Shown: in pieces, positions 8,911 to 18,645 of the stretch
How the letters are laid out: the number at the start of each line of letters is the position of its first letter
Numbering within the stretch: the first letter of the stretch is position 1
Assembly (NCBI GenBank): GCA_901456055.1
Contig: CABDWT010000003.1
Coordinates: 255,352-319,351 of the forward strand
Length of the DNA: 64,000 bases
Reading direction: 5' to 3'
Source: Phytobacter ursingii
Lineage (GTDB): Bacteria; Pseudomonadota; Gammaproteobacteria; Enterobacterales; Enterobacteriaceae
The notes under the pieces: generated by a model
The model's input: the letters and a program-made list of their open reading frames with translations, nothing else
The model's database searches: none
What the model was told of the DNA's origin: nothing
Made by a program: the position numbers and the translations under genes

Positions 8911-9900
8911 TTAGCGTTTACTGATTTCGTCGAACTTGCCGCCGTTGGAGAAGTGCTCTTTCTGCGCTTTCGTCCAGCCGCCAAAGACATCGTCAATGGT
9001 GAACAGTTTCAGTTTCGGGAATTCATTTGCGTATTTTGCCGCGACGTCTTTGTCACGCGGGCGATAGAAGTTTTTCGCCGCAATCTCCTGCCCTTCCGGG
9101 GAGTAGAGATATTTCAGATAAGCTTCTGCCACTTTCTGCGTGCCTTTCTTCTCGACAACTTTATCGACAACAGACACGGTAGGTTCCGCAAGGATGGATT
9201 CACTTGGCGTCACGATTTCGAACTTATCTTTGCCCAGTTCGTTCGTCGCCAGCAGCGCTTCGTTTTCCCAGGCAATCAGCACATCGCCGATACCACGCTC
9301 TACGAACGTATTGGTCGCGCCGCGCGCACCGGAGTCCAACACTTCTACGTTTTTATACAGCGCTTTCACGAAATCCTGAGCTTTTGCCTGATCGCCGCCG
9401 TTCTGATGCAGGGCATAACCCCACGCCGCCAGATAGTTCCAGCGAGCACCGCCAGAGCTTTTCGGGTTCGGCGTGATCACCGACACGCCCGGTTTGATTA
9501 AATCATTCCAGTCATGAATCTGTTTTGGGTTGCCTTTACGCACCAGGAAAACGATGGTGGAAGTATAAGGTGCGGAGTTATCCGGCAGACGTTTGATCCA
9601 GTTTTTATCGATGCTGCCACGCTCGGCAATCGCATCAACATCATATGCCAGCGCCAGCGTTACGACATCGGCATCGAGGCCGTTGATAACCGATGTCGCC
9701 TGTTTACCCGAGCCGCCGTGTGACTGGCGAATCGTAACGTTATCGCCCGTTTCCTGTTTCCAGTGGGCGCTGAACGCTTTGTTGTACTGTTCGTACAATT
9801 CACGCGTTGGATCGTACGAAACGTTTAATAACTGAATGTCCTTTGCCAGAACGCTGCCGGATGCCAGCAGCAAAGTTAACCCTACGCCCCACTTATTCAT
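8911..9900 (-). CDS. sbp: Periplasmic sulfate-binding protein Sbp
   Basis: Receptor that delivers sulfate to the CysTWA ABC importer. The 329 residues equal E. coli Sbp. The signal peptide is [19 protein letters not shown], with [17 protein letters not shown] starting the mature protein. Further family markers are [47 protein letters not shown] and the terminal [12 protein letters not shown]. It is monocistronic, with its own terminator. In E. coli sbp is activated by CysB; the 147 bp upstream region probably holds that site, though I did not delimit one. Confidence 0.97.
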   Translation of the reverse strand: MNKWGVGLTLLLASGSVLAKDIQLLNVSYDPTRELYEQYNKAFSAHWKQETGDNVTIRQSHGGSGKQATSVINGLDADVVTLALAYDVDAIAERGSIDKNWIKRLPDNSAPYTSTIVFLVRKGNPKQIHDWNDLIKPGVSVITPNPKSSGGARWNYLAAWGYALHQNGGDQAKAQDFVKALYKNVEVLDSGARGATNTFVERGIGDVLIAWENEALLATNELGKDKFEIVTPSESILAEPTVSVVDKVVEKKGTQKVAEAYLKYLYSPEGQEIAAKNFYRPRDKDVAAKYANEFPKLKLFTIDDVFGGWTKAQKEHFSNGGKFDEISKR

Positions 9901-10015
9901 CGCCCACTCTCTCAGGTTATGTATTTTGATGTGATCAGCCTGCCAGAAAGCCGACCAATGATTAAAGAATAAAAAAAGATTGGCTATAACTTTCGGAAAT
10001 AACTGGAGGCAAAGA

Positions 10016-10039
10016 AACGCCCTCGCAGAGGAGGGCGTT
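10016..10039 (-). terminator. Hairpin after pfkA
   Basis: The inverted repeat AACGCCCTC-gcagag-GAGGGCGTT lies just beyond the pfkA stop. On the minus strand it is followed by TTCTTTG, a modest U tract, which suggests a terminator. Confidence 0.7.
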
Positions 10040-10047
10040 GAGAGAAA

Positions 10048-11010
10048 TCAGTACAACTTTTTAGCGCATTCCAGCCAGTCGCCTTTGAACGGACGCTTCA
10101 TGTTCTCAATGGCGTCAATGATGTCATGGTGAACCATCTTCTCGTTCTGGATACCAACACAACGACCGCCGTGACCCTGCAACAGTAGTTCAATCGCGTA
10201 TGCGCCCATGCGGGAAGCAAGAATGCGGTCGTAAGGAACCGGGGAACCGCCGCGCTGAATGTGGCCCAGAACGGTCGCGCGGGTTTCGCGCTGCGTTTCA
10301 GCTTCGATGTATTTCGCCAGCTCATCGATATCGCAGATGTGCTCGGTGATAGCCACGATCGCGTGTTTTTTACCTTTCGCGATGCCCGCTTTGATTTCAG
10401 CCACCAGATCTTCACGGCTGAATTCAACTTCCGGCAGAACGATAAATTCGCAACCACCTGCAATGGCCGCCGCCAGCGTCAGGTCGCCACAGTAGCGACC
10501 CATCACTTCAACGATGGAGATACGCTGGTGGGAAGAAGAGGTGTCACGCAGACGGTCAATGGCTTCTACTACGGTATGCAACGCGGTGAAGTAACCGATG
10601 GTGTAGTCAGTACCGGCAACATCGTTATCGATAGTGCCCGGCAAGCCGATGCACGGGAAGCCCATTTCTGTCAGACGCTTCGCGCCCATATAGGAACCGT
10701 CGCCGCCGATGACGACCAGCGCATCAATACCGCGCTTTTTCATGTTCTCAATAGCCACGGCGCGGACATGTTCTTCACGGAATTCCGGGAAACGGGCAGA
10801 ACCAAGGAATGTACCGCCACGGTTAATCATGTCAGACACGCTATAGCGGTCGAGTTGAATCATGCGGTCTTCGTACAGGCCGAGATAACCATCGTAAATA
10901 CCCGCTACTTCCAGACCTTCAGTCAATGCTGCACGGACAACGCCACGAATTGCTGCGTTCATGCCCGGCGCATCACCGCCACTTGTCAACACACCGATTT
11001 TCTTAATCAT
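10048..11010 (-). CDS. pfkA: ATP-dependent 6-phosphofructokinase I
   Basis: Allosteric tetrameric kinase converting fructose 6-phosphate to the 1,6-bisphosphate. It is 320 aa as in E. coli. Visible sites are [14 protein letters not shown], the ATP loop GGDGSYMGA, the catalytic [10 protein letters not shown], the substrate motif [11 protein letters not shown], and GHIQRGGSP with the fructose 6-phosphate-binding His and Arg. This is the housekeeping enzyme and a useful comparison for the divergent paralogue at 51622-52602. It lies between sbp and fieF, as in E. coli. Confidence 0.98.
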   Translation of the reverse strand: MIKKIGVLTSGGDAPGMNAAIRGVVRAALTEGLEVAGIYDGYLGLYEDRMIQLDRYSVSDMINRGGTFLGSARFPEFREEHVRAVAIENMKKRGIDALVVIGGDGSYMGAKRLTEMGFPCIGLPGTIDNDVAGTDYTIGYFTALHTVVEAIDRLRDTSSSHQRISIVEVMGRYCGDLTLAAAIAGGCEFIVLPEVEFSREDLVAEIKAGIAKGKKHAIVAITEHICDIDELAKYIEAETQRETRATVLGHIQRGGSPVPYDRILASRMGAYAIELLLQGHGGRCVGIQNEKMVHHDIIDAIENMKRPFKGDWLECAKKLY

Positions 11011-11211
11011 GACTACCTCTGAACTTAGGAATGCAAAAATAATGTTCTGTTGGCCAAAAAACTCCGCGAGGGAGTAAACATCTATGCTGCAATATTATAT
11101 CAACTGCGGCTTGCTGAATTGATTCAGGTCAGACCATATGGCGGTAATTTATACACAAAAATCGGGTCTGACTCACTTCTTTTACAACGAAATACGACAG
11201 CCTTAATCCGC

Positions 11212-12096
11212 TTATCGTCCTTGAGGTACCACTGAACAGGGATCCTGATGAATAATCACATCTGATCCTGGAAAACGCTGCAAAATGGCCTGCTCCACAT
11301 GTTCAGCCACAATATGCGCCTGAACCAATGGAAGGTTATCGTCCATTTCCAAATGTATTTGAATAAAGCGGGTCGGCCCTGACTGCCGCGTGCGAAGATC
11401 GTGCGCGCCGCTTACGCCTGGCCAGGAAGTGACAATATCGAAAATTTCCTGCCGTTCGGCATCGGGTAATGCCCGATCCAGTAAAGACTGAACCGCTTCA
11501 TAACCCATACGCAGCGCGCTGTACAAAATATAGACGCCAATCCCCAGCGCAAAGAGAGCATCCGCCCGATGCCAGCCATACCATGACAGCCCCAGCGCGA
11601 TGAGAATTGCACCGTTCATCATAACATCAGACTGATAATGAAGCATATCTGCCCGCACCGCCTGGCTTTGAGTTTTTCGCACAACCCAACGCTGAAAAGT
11701 GACGAGTATCACAGTACTGAGCAGGGCGATAACGGTCACCACAACGCCAATTCCGGGAGCGCGCATCGGCTCAGGGTTCGCCAGATGCTCAATACCGGTT
11801 AAAAACAGGAACAATGCCGAACCGGAAATAAACATACTTTGCGCCAGCGCCGCCAGCGATTCGGCTTTCCCGTGTCCAAAGGTATGTTCATCGTCCGCAG
11901 GCTGCAGCGAATAACGCACTACCAGCAAATTGGTCAGTGAGGCGGCAATATCTACCAGAGAATCCACCAGTGCGGCCAGGATACTCACCGACCCGGTGAA
12001 CCACCATGCAAAAATTTTAATAATTAATAATGACGATGCCATGATCGTTGCGGCAATGGCCGCGCGGCTGATCAGACGTCCATAAGATTCAATCAT
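11212..12096 (-). CDS. fieF: Ferrous iron/zinc efflux protein FieF
   Basis: Cation diffusion facilitator of the inner membrane that exchanges Zn2+, Fe2+ or Cd2+ for protons. The six-helix transport domain contains the paired metal sites DSLVD (helix 2) and HYQSD (helix 5). The cytoplasmic C-terminal domain contains [21 protein letters not shown]. The length is 294 aa, slightly shorter than E. coli (300) because the C-terminal tail ends at VVPQGR. The ATG at 12096 gives the family opening ([15 protein letters not shown]). Position next to cpxP is conserved. Confidence 0.96.
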   Translation of the reverse strand: MIESYGRLISRAAIAATIMASSLLIIKIFAWWFTGSVSILAALVDSLVDIAASLTNLLVVRYSLQPADDEHTFGHGKAESLAALAQSMFISGSALFLFLTGIEHLANPEPMRAPGIGVVVTVIALLSTVILVTFQRWVVRKTQSQAVRADMLHYQSDVMMNGAILIALGLSWYGWHRADALFALGIGVYILYSALRMGYEAVQSLLDRALPDAERQEIFDIVTSWPGVSGAHDLRTRQSGPTRFIQIHLEMDDNLPLVQAHIVAEHVEQAILQRFPGSDVIIHQDPCSVVPQGR

Positions 12097-12176
12097 AAAA
12101 GCTCCCACGCTGTTCTGTGGGTAGTATAACGAAAGGCAACTCAATCGGAGGAAAATCAGGTGGCTGAATTCAGGGC

Positions 12177-12234
12177 AAAAAAAACCCCCTCATCATGAGG
12201 GGGAAGACAGGGATGGTGTCTATGGCAAGGAAAA
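12177..12234 (-). ncRNA. cpxQ: CpxQ sRNA, from the cpxP 3' UTR
   Basis: The 3' end of the cpxP transcript contains the recognisable CpxQ text. It begins TTTTCCTTGCCATAGACACC and ends in a CCCCCTCATGATGAGGGGG hairpin with eight Ts. From established work in Salmonella and E. coli, this roughly 58-nt RNA is released from cpxP mRNA by RNase E and acts with Hfq on envelope-protein mRNAs. The seed-containing 5' part and the terminator are both intact here. The 5' end is assigned by analogy. Confidence 0.88.
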
Positions 12235-12253
12235 CAGGGTTCATTACTACTGA

Positions 12254-12754
12254 TTACTGGGAACGCTGGGTGCTACTACTCAATACTCTCAACGGTGAAC
12301 TTTGCTGCATCTGCGTCATTTCACGCAGTTGGCTCATCCGCTGCTGGTGTTTCTGGTTCAAAACCGCTTGCTGATCAGGAGTAAGCAGGTGGTACATCTG
12401 GTTGCGGACTTTCGCCATTTCAACCTGACGGCTTATCTGCTCCTGCGCCATTTTCTCGGCCTGAACGCGCACAGCGTTTTCATCAAAATTTTCTGCGGTG
12501 ACAAGGCGATGCATTGTCTCCATTTCGCTAACATTAACAGGAGGCTTGTCGTGCCTTGCCTGTTGCATCAGATCTCGCATCTGTTGACGCTGATGTTCGG
12601 TTAAATGTATGCCGTCGAACATATGGCTCTGACTGGAACGCTGCGCGAATCCCTCAGTCGGGTGCCAGTTATCGCCTGTTACGACTTCAGCAGCCTGGCT
12701 AAAAGCACTTAGCGCCAGTGTTGAGGCCATGACGGCAGCGGTAACTTTGCGCAT
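12254..12754 (-). CDS. cpxP: Periplasmic Cpx inhibitor/adaptor CpxP
   Basis: Periplasmic protein that dampens CpxA signalling and helps DegP remove misfolded proteins. It is 166 aa as in E. coli, with a signal peptide ([21 protein letters not shown]) before [11 protein letters not shown]. It contains both LTxxQ motifs, LTEHQRQQM and LTPDQQAVL, which define the Spy/CpxP fold. The start at 12754 is chosen because it is the second of two adjacent Met codons and matches the known N-terminus. It is divergent from cpxRA and shares its promoter region; its transcript carries CpxQ. Confidence 0.96.
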   Translation of the reverse strand: MRKVTAAVMASTLALSAFSQAAEVVTGDNWHPTEGFAQRSSQSHMFDGIHLTEHQRQQMRDLMQQARHDKPPVNVSEMETMHRLVTAENFDENAVRVQAEKMAQEQISRQVEMAKVRNQMYHLLTPDQQAVLNQKHQQRMSQLREMTQMQQSSPLRVLSSSTQRSQ

Positions 12755-12835
12755 CATTTGCTCCCAAAAACTTTCTATGTCGCGAATCAACGATAATGAG
12801 TCTACGATTCAGGCTGCAAACATGCGTCAGGGGGT

Positions 12836-12850
12836 GTAAAACAACGTAAA
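12836..12850 (+). promoter_or_regulatory. CpxR box between cpxP and cpxRA
   Basis: GTAAA-ACAAC-GTAAA matches the CpxR consensus GTAAA-N5-GTAAA exactly. It lies between the divergent cpxP and cpxR starts, 56 bp before cpxR and 82 bp before cpxP. This fits the known autoregulation of cpxRA and strong activation of cpxP. Confidence 0.9.
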
Positions 12851-12905
12851 GTCATGGATTAGCGAGCCTTGATGACGTAATTTCTGCCTCGGAGGTATTT
12901 AAACA

Positions 12906-13604
12906 ATGAATAAAATTCTTTTAGTAGATGATGACCGAGAGCTTACATCCCTGTTAAAAGAGCTGCTCGACATGGAAGGTTTTAACGTGCTGGTTGCCCA
13001 CGACGGGGAACAGGCGCTCAACCTCCTTGATGACAGCATCGATTTGCTTTTGCTCGATGTCATGATGCCGAAGAAAAACGGTATTGATACCCTTAAAGAG
13101 CTACGCCAGACACACCAGACTCCCGTCATTATGTTGACCGCACGCGGCAGCGAGCTGGATCGCGTACTCGGCCTTGAGCTGGGCGCGGACGACTATCTGC
13201 CAAAACCGTTTAACGACCGCGAACTGGTCGCGCGTATCCGTGCGATTTTGCGCCGTTCTCACTGGAGCGAACAGCAGCAGAATACCGACAACGGTTCGCC
13301 GACGCTGGAAGTAGATGGTCTGAGTCTCAACCCAGGTCGTCAGGAAGCCAGTTTCGATGGTCAATCGCTGGAACTGACCGGTACCGAATTCACCCTGCTC
13401 TATCTGCTGGCACAGCATTTGGGTCAGGTGGTTTCGCGTGAACATTTAAGCCAGGAAGTGCTGGGTAAACGCTTAACACCGTTTGACCGCGCGATTGATA
13501 TGCACATCTCTAACCTGCGCCGGAAGTTACCGGACCGCAAAGATGGTCATCCGTGGTTTAAAACCTTGCGAGGCCGGGGCTACTTGATGGTATCCGCTTC
13601 ATGA
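12906..13604 (+). CDS. cpxR: Envelope-stress response regulator CpxR
   Basis: OmpR/PhoB-type regulator of 232 aa activated by phosphorylation from CpxA. The receiver domain (residues 1-120) shows the acidic pocket DDD at 8-10, the phosphoacceptor Asp in LLLLDVMMPKKNG, the Thr in MLTARG and the Lys in LPKPFNDREL. The winged-helix output domain ends with RRKLPDRKDGHPWFKTLRGRGY. CGGAGG lies just upstream of the ATG. It overlaps cpxA by 4 bp. Confidence 0.98.
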   Translation: MNKILLVDDDRELTSLLKELLDMEGFNVLVAHDGEQALNLLDDSIDLLLLDVMMPKKNGIDTLKELRQTHQTPVIMLTARGSELDRVLGLELGADDYLPKPFNDRELVARIRAILRRSHWSEQQQNTDNGSPTLEVDGLSLNPGRQEASFDGQSLELTGTEFTLLYLLAQHLGQVVSREHLSQEVLGKRLTPFDRAIDMHISNLRRKLPDRKDGHPWFKTLRGRGYLMVSAS

Positions 13605-14974
13605 TAGGAAGTTTGACCGCCCGCATCTTCGCCATTTTCTGGTTAACGCTGGCGCTGGTGCTGATGCTGGTACTGATGGTTCCCAAGCTTGATTCCCGCC
13701 AAATGACGGAGTTGCTTGATAGCGAACAACGCCAGGGCGTGATGATTGAACAGCACGTTGAAGCGGAACTGGCCAATGATCCACCCAACGATTTGATGTG
13801 GTGGCGCAGGCTGTTTCGCGCAATCGACAAATGGGCCCCTCCGGGGCAACGTTTGTTGCTGGTAACCAGTGAAGGGCGCGTCATCGGCGCCGAACGCAAT
13901 GAAATGCAAATTATCCGCAACTTTATTGGTCAGGCGGATAACTCAGATCACCCGCAAAAGAAAAAATATGGCCGGGTAGAGCTGGTAGGGCCTTTTTCCG
14001 TCCGCGACGGTGAGGACAATTACCAGCTCTATCTTATTCGACCAGCCAGTAATTCCCAGTCTGACTTTATCAACCTGCTGTTTGACCGCCCTCTCCTGTT
14101 GCTGATTGTCACGATGCTAATCAGTTCGCCGTTGCTGTTGTGGCTGGCGTGGAGCCTGGCAAAACCCGCGCGTAAATTGAAAAACGCGGCAGATGAAGTG
14201 GCGCAGGGCAACTTGCGACAGCATCCTGAGCTGGAAGCCGGGCCGCAAGAGTTTCTTGCCGCAGGCACCAGTTTTAACCAGATGGTTATGGCGCTGGAGC
14301 GAATGATGACCGCCCAGCAGAGGCTCTTGTCCGATATTTCCCACGAACTACGGACACCGTTAACGCGACTGCAACTCGGCACCGCGCTGTTGCGTCGTCG
14401 CAGCGGTGAGAGTAAAGAGCTGGAACGTATCGAAACCGAAGCCCAGCGGCTGGACAGTATGATCAACGACCTGTTGGTCATGTCGCGTAATCAGCAGAAA
14501 AACGCGCTGGTCAGCGAAACGGTCAAAGCCAATCAGTTGTGGAATGAGGTGCTCGACAATGCCGCGTTCGAAGCGGAACAGATGGGTAAATCGCTGACGG
14601 TGAATTTCCCGCCTGGCCCGTGGCCGCTGTATGGCAACCCGAATGCGCTGGAAAGCGCGCTGGAAAATATCGTCCGAAACGCGCTGCGTTATTCACACAC
14701 CAAAATTGAAGTGAATTTCTCGGTCGATAAAGACGGCATCACCATTAACGTGGACGATGACGGTCCGGGCGTCAGCCCGGAAGATCGCGAGCAGATATTC
14801 CGTCCGTTCTACCGCACCGATGAAGCGCGCGATCGCGCGTCCGGCGGTACAGGTTTAGGACTGGCAATAGTTGAAACCGCTATGCAGCAGCATCGCGGTT
14901 GGGTGAAAGCCGACGACAGCCCACTCGGCGGTTTACGCTTGACGTTGTGGATCCCGCTGTATAAACGCGCCTGA
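13601..14974 (+). CDS. cpxA: Envelope-stress sensor kinase CpxA
   Basis: Inner membrane histidine kinase/phosphatase, 457 aa. Layout: TM1 (about residues 7-29), periplasmic sensor domain, TM2 (about 163-185), HAMP linker, dimerisation domain with phosphoacceptor His in ISHELRTPLTRL, and the ATPase domain with N box ENIVRNALRYS, DDDGPGV and GGTGLGLAI. It overlaps cpxR by four bases (ATGA), which indicates translational coupling. Confidence 0.98.
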   Translation: MIGSLTARIFAIFWLTLALVLMLVLMVPKLDSRQMTELLDSEQRQGVMIEQHVEAELANDPPNDLMWWRRLFRAIDKWAPPGQRLLLVTSEGRVIGAERNEMQIIRNFIGQADNSDHPQKKKYGRVELVGPFSVRDGEDNYQLYLIRPASNSQSDFINLLFDRPLLLLIVTMLISSPLLLWLAWSLAKPARKLKNAADEVAQGNLRQHPELEAGPQEFLAAGTSFNQMVMALERMMTAQQRLLSDISHELRTPLTRLQLGTALLRRRSGESKELERIETEAQRLDSMINDLLVMSRNQQKNALVSETVKANQLWNEVLDNAAFEAEQMGKSLTVNFPPGPWPLYGNPNALESALENIVRNALRYSHTKIEVNFSVDKDGITINVDDDGPGVSPEDREQIFRPFYRTDEARDRASGGTGLGLAIVETAMQQHRGWVKADDSPLGGLRLTLWIPLYKRA

Positions 14975-14975
14975 G

Positions 14976-15007
14976 CATTTCCCCTCGCCTTACCGGGCGG
15001 GGGGAAA
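14976..15007. terminator. Hairpin between cpxA and yiiM
   Basis: An inverted repeat TTTCCCCTCGCC-ttacc-GGGCGGGGGGAAA lies between the convergent stops. It has short A/T ends on both sides and probably terminates both directions. Confidence 0.6.
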
Positions 15008-15010
15008 CCG

Positions 15011-15685
15011 CTACTTACCCCGCAAACGTCGGGAGTTATCTTCGATTTTTCCGCTACTTCGCCGATTTTGAATCGTTCTTGTCCAGCTGGCCGAAAGCCC
15101 CGCTGCGGACACCAGCCTGCGATATTGCTCATCGTCAAAGGGCATATGCCAGGCGATTGCGGCGGCATCCAGGACGCTCACGTCGCTATTACGTGATACC
15201 CGTTCCAGCGGCGCGTCGACGTTAACTTTGCCACCAGTAATGACCCGATAAAGCCAGCCAACGCGCCCACTCGCTTGCATCTGCGAAGACATATCACTAA
15301 TGGAAAAGTGAAAGTTAAGTTTGAAGCAGGGCGATCGCGGCTGCGTCACCTGAATGAGCGCATTTCCCCACTGAAAAATATCACCGATAAAGACATTGCT
15401 TTCCGTCAGCCCTTCGGTCGAGAGGTTCTCGCCAAACGCCGGGGCGAAGAAAAGCGCCGCCTGTTCGGGAAACATCGCCTTCCAGTGTGCGTAGTGTTCG
15501 CGGGGATAATGACAAAGCGCCCGGTCCGGGCCGCCGTGGTAGGAGGTCTCCGCCTGCTCATCACCGACTAACCCCCGTTCCGTTAACACCAACTCACCTT
15601 CCACCTGCAATTTGGCAATGGCACTGGGTCTGCTGCCAGAATAATCCCTTATTTTTCCTGTAAAAACATTCACCGGATGCTGCAT
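15011..15685 (-). CDS. yiiM: MOSC-domain protein YiiM
   Basis: Cytosolic protein of 224 aa with a MOSC domain, linked in E. coli to molybdenum-cofactor-dependent reduction of 6-hydroxylaminopurine. Conserved markers include LVGDEQAETSYHGGPDRALCHYP, AFGENLST, the domain's conserved Cys in QPRSPCFKLN, and the C-terminal SWTRTIQNRR segment. Length and position downstream of cpxA agree with E. coli. Confidence 0.94.
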   Translation of the reverse strand: MQHPVNVFTGKIRDYSGSRPSAIAKLQVEGELVLTERGLVGDEQAETSYHGGPDRALCHYPREHYAHWKAMFPEQAALFFAPAFGENLSTEGLTESNVFIGDIFQWGNALIQVTQPRSPCFKLNFHFSISDMSSQMQASGRVGWLYRVITGGKVNVDAPLERVSRNSDVSVLDAAAIAWHMPFDDEQYRRLVSAAGLSASWTRTIQNRRSSGKIEDNSRRLRGK

Positions 15686-15806
15686 GTTCCCTCCCCGGGC
15701 TTATTCATTGTCGAGGTATTAGACCACACTTTTTAACAATAAATCGTGTAGAAATGCGACACCGATACGCCTGCGGTTTACACGTCCGTGCTATGACTTA
15801 ATGGAG

Positions 15807-15827
15807 AAGTGAAACGCAATTTCATAT
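15807..15827 (+). promoter_or_regulatory. Candidate KdgR operator before the DHDPS-family aldolase
   Basis: TGAAACGCAATTTCA (15810-15824) is a near-palindrome that follows the KdgR consensus pattern TGAAAC-N3-GTTTCA with two mismatches. It lies about 20 bp before the GTG start, so it overlaps the expected transcript start. KdgR represses genes of pectin and ketodeoxygluconate catabolism. Confidence 0.6.
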
Positions 15828-15843
15828 TCAAGGAGACAATGAC

Positions 15844-16740
15844 GTGAAGAAGAAAAATGAATTTTATGGCGTCTGGTGCCCGTCCATTACGCCCATGACA
15901 TCGGCCGGTAAAATCGACCTGAACGGATTGAGACAGCATATTTCACGCCTGACCGAGGCCAGCATTGACGTCGTGTTGCTGATGGGCAGCATCGGCGAAT
16001 TTGCCTCTTTCACCCTTGATGAACGACTCATGCTTATCCGGGAAGTGCGCGGTATGACGCCCGGCACCCTGGTCGCGAACGTTTCCTCGACCTGCCTGAA
16101 TGATGTGGAGTGGATGGCGGATGAAGCCTTCCGCACAGGTTACGATGCCGTTATGGTCCTGCCCCCTTATTACTATGGGCAAACGTCTGCGCAATTGCTG
16201 AGCTACTTTCGCCATCTGGGGCAACGGCTGAAGGGTAAGTGGTTTGCCTATAATTTTCCGGCCAGGACCGGCTGCGATCTGACACCCGAAATTGTCGCAA
16301 CGCTGGCAGCAGAATTCCCGAACTTCGCTGGCATCAAAGATACGGTCGATTGCCAGTCGCATACGCGCAACATCATTCTGGCGACCGAGAAAATCCGCGA
16401 TGATTTCGCCGTACTGTCGGGGTATGACGAATACTTCATTCCCAATCTGCTGGCAGGCGGTGCGGGGGTTATCTCCGGACTCAACAACGTAATGCCGGAA
16501 CTGTTTGTCAGGGCGCGGGAAGCATGGAAACAAAACGATTTGGCTACACTGCATGAAGCCCAACGTGAGATGGGCAAATTCATGTCGATTTACACTATTG
16601 GCGAGGATTTTGTTACCACTATCAAAACCGTGGTAGCCCGGAAATTCGGTTATTGTGGCGCAACGTCCCGCAATGCGGGTGGCGAATTAACGCCAGCGCA
16701 ATGTGCACAGATTGATGAGGTTTTCGGTATCGGCCATTAA
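15844..16740 (+). CDS. DHDPS/NAL-family aldolase, probably for 2-keto-3-deoxy sugar acid
   Basis: Class I (Schiff-base) aldolase of the DapA/NanA superfamily, 298 aa. Visible features are the GSIGEFASFTLDER loop, the Tyr/Pro segment WFAYNFPARTGCDLTP and the Schiff-base Lys in FAGIKDTVD. These resemble the E. coli YagE/YjhH ketodeoxygluconate aldolases more than true DapA. The start is a GTG, since the only upstream ATG is closed by TGA; AAGGAG lies ten bases before it. It converges on kdgT, the ketodeoxygluconate permease, and carries a KdgR-like operator. I infer cleavage of 2-keto-3-deoxygluconate to pyruvate and glyceraldehyde. Substrate not proven. Confidence 0.83.
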   Translation: MKKKNEFYGVWCPSITPMTSAGKIDLNGLRQHISRLTEASIDVVLLMGSIGEFASFTLDERLMLIREVRGMTPGTLVANVSSTCLNDVEWMADEAFRTGYDAVMVLPPYYYGQTSAQLLSYFRHLGQRLKGKWFAYNFPARTGCDLTPEIVATLAAEFPNFAGIKDTVDCQSHTRNIILATEKIRDDFAVLSGYDEYFIPNLLAGGAGVISGLNNVMPELFVRAREAWKQNDLATLHEAQREMGKFMSIYTIGEDFVTTIKTVVARKFGYCGATSRNAGGELTPAQCAQIDEVFGIGH

Positions 16741-16772
16741 AAAACCGGCCTGAGAAGGCCGGTTTCTCTTTT
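16741..16772 (+). terminator. Terminator between the aldolase gene and kdgT
   Basis: AAACCGGCC-TGAGA-AGGCCGGTTT followed by CTCTTTT. It lies directly after the aldolase stop and before the convergent kdgT stop, so it may serve both strands. Confidence 0.85.
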
Positions 16773-16783
16773 AAACCACGGCG

Positions 16784-17767
16784 TTATTTCACCGCACCGC
16801 GCAAATCCGCAACCACAGCATTTCCTTTCACTTTGCGTGACCAGAGAGAGGTCAAAATCGGCACCAGAATAGAGGTCACAATCACCGATGTCGCCACCAG
16901 CGCGGTCGCGGCGGGCGCCATCGCTTTAAACTCCGGAACCATCTCGGCAATCAGCACCGGTGTCGCCACCGCCGCACCGGCGGAACTCGAGGCAGCAAGC
17001 CCGGCGGTACCATCTCCGCCGCCCAGTACTTTATCAGCAATAATCAACGGGATGCCGGTAATCACAATCACCGCCAGCCCCAGCAGGATACCGAGCAATC
17101 CGGTCTGCGCGATAACGCTGAGATCGATAGTGTTCCCCAGCGCAAAGGCAAAAAACGGAATCAGCGTCTGCACCGCTCGGGTGAAGAATTCACGTAGCTC
17201 TGGATCCAGATTGCCCAACCCAAAGCCAATCAGGAAGGGCAGCACCGCGCCGACAAATACGTGCGGTTCAAAAGAGGCGATACCCGCCGTCCCCAGAATC
17301 ACCATCGTCATCAGCGGGCCGGATTCAAGCGACATCAATACAAATGCCCCGGCCTCTTCTTTGGTGCCATATTGCTGCATGATCGAGGCATAAAGGCCGC
17401 CGTTCGTCATATCCATAGAGGCCACCAGCGCCAGCGTCGACAGCCCGGCAAAGAAACCGGCTTCCACACCGTGAGCCGGAATCAAGCGGGATGCTACCGC
17501 CGCAACCACCCAGGCCACCGCAATTTTAGTCACCACCAGCGTGCCAGATTTACGCAATACCGTCCCGGTCGCGCTGAGCTTAATCGATGCGCCCATACAG
17601 AAAAACCACACCGCCAGAATCGGCACGGTACCGGTAATCATGCCATTGGTGAAGGAACCAAAATATTTCCCGGCCCCAGGCGAAAACGTATGGCACAGCG
17701 CCCCAAGGAACAGAGGAACCAACATCATCCCACCGGGGATTTTTTCTATTGCACGTTTGATTTGCAT
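16784..17767 (-). CDS. kdgT: 2-keto-3-deoxygluconate permease KdgT
   Basis: Proton-coupled inner membrane transporter for 2-keto-3-deoxygluconate, an end product of pectin degradation. It is 327 aa as in E. coli, with about ten membrane segments. Conserved text includes [19 protein letters not shown], the [14 protein letters not shown] loop and [16 protein letters not shown]. The ATG at 17767 gives the family start; an earlier ATG would add 12 residues. A KdgR-like site lies about 120-140 bp upstream. Confidence 0.95.
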   Translation of the reverse strand: MQIKRAIEKIPGGMMLVPLFLGALCHTFSPGAGKYFGSFTNGMITGTVPILAVWFFCMGASIKLSATGTVLRKSGTLVVTKIAVAWVVAAVASRLIPAHGVEAGFFAGLSTLALVASMDMTNGGLYASIMQQYGTKEEAGAFVLMSLESGPLMTMVILGTAGIASFEPHVFVGAVLPFLIGFGLGNLDPELREFFTRAVQTLIPFFAFALGNTIDLSVIAQTGLLGILLGLAVIVITGIPLIIADKVLGGGDGTAGLAASSSAGAAVATPVLIAEMVPEFKAMAPAATALVATSVIVTSILVPILTSLWSRKVKGNAVVADLRGAVK

Positions 17768-17886
17768 ATCGCCACCTGTAAAACAGTGAGTTTTGCGCGC
17801 CATCTCACCCTATCGGCGGGCGTTTCCAGCGCTGATGGCAAAATGTTAGAACGTCGTCACACTCAGAAAAGTGATCTCCCATGCAA

Positions 17887-17906
17887 ATTCAAAACAATAT
17901 TTCATT
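17887..17906 (-). promoter_or_regulatory. Candidate KdgR operator of kdgT
   Basis: On the minus strand, AATGAAATATTGTTTTGAAT resembles the KdgR consensus AATGAAACATTGTTTCATT. The left arm is good and the right arm imperfect. kdgT is a known KdgR target in E. coli and Dickeya. Confidence 0.6.
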
Positions 17907-17955
17907 TTTATTGGATGCGCGTTTCTTTTGGTTTCAGTAGCTGATCAGAAGCCAT

Positions 17956-17988
17956 AAAAAAACCCCCGCTGGCGATGTCAGCAGGGGT
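17956..17988 (-). terminator. Terminator of sodA
   Basis: On the minus strand, CCCCTGCTGACATCGCCAGCGGGGG forms a hairpin followed by seven Ts. It lies about 40 bp after the sodA stop. Confidence 0.85.
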
Positions 17989-18024
17989 CTGGTTTGCCTG
18001 TAAAAACGGGCTATTTAGCGAAAA

Positions 18025-18645
18025 TTATTTCTTCGCAGCGAAACGTGCCGCAGCTTCATCCCAGTTCACTACGTTCCAGAACTCTTTGATGTAGTCCGGG
18101 CGGCGGTTCTGGAATTTCAGGTAGTACGCGTGTTCCCACACGTCCAGACCCACGATCGGGAAGCCAGACGCGCCAGAAATCGCTTCACCCATCAGCGGGG
18201 AATCCTGGTTAGCGGTAGAGACGACAGCCAGTTTGTCGCCTTTCAGCACCAGCCATGCCCAGCCAGAGCCGAAGCGGGTTGCTGCTGCTTTTTCGAATTC
18301 AGCTTTAAAGTTATCAACGGAACCAAAGTCACGCTCGATAGCCGCTTTGAGGTCACCCTGCAGGGTGGTGCCTTTTTTCAGGCCTTTCCAGAAGAAGCTG
18401 TGGTTAGCGTGACCACCCGCGTTGTTACGCAGAACGGTTTTTTTGTCAGCCGGCAGTTGGTCCAGTTTGGTGATCAGCTCTTCAGCAGACAGACTGGCGA
18501 ATTCAGGCAGGCTTTCCAGCGCTGCATTCGCATTGTTTACATACGTCTGGTGGTGTTTAGTGTGATGGATTTCCATCGTCTGCTTGTCGAAATGAGGTTC
18601 AAGTGCATCGTACGCGTAAGGCAGGGATGGCAGTGTATAGCTCAT
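18025..18645 (-). CDS. sodA: Manganese superoxide dismutase SodA
   Basis: Cytosolic homodimer that dismutates superoxide. The 206 aa equal E. coli SodA. The four Mn ligands are visible: His in [10 protein letters not shown] (first), His in HANHSFFW, and Asp and His in [10 protein letters not shown]. The start at 18645 matches the mature protein SYTLPSLPY and has GGAGATTAGT upstream. In E. coli it is controlled by SoxRS, Fur and ArcA. Confidence 0.98.
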   Translation of the reverse strand: MSYTLPSLPYAYDALEPHFDKQTMEIHHTKHHQTYVNNANAALESLPEFASLSAEELITKLDQLPADKKTVLRNNAGGHANHSFFWKGLKKGTTLQGDLKAAIERDFGSVDNFKAEFEKAAATRFGSGWAWLVLKGDKLAVVSTANQDSPLMGEAISGASGFPIVGLDVWEHAYYLKFQNRRPDYIKEFWNVVNWDEAAARFAAKK

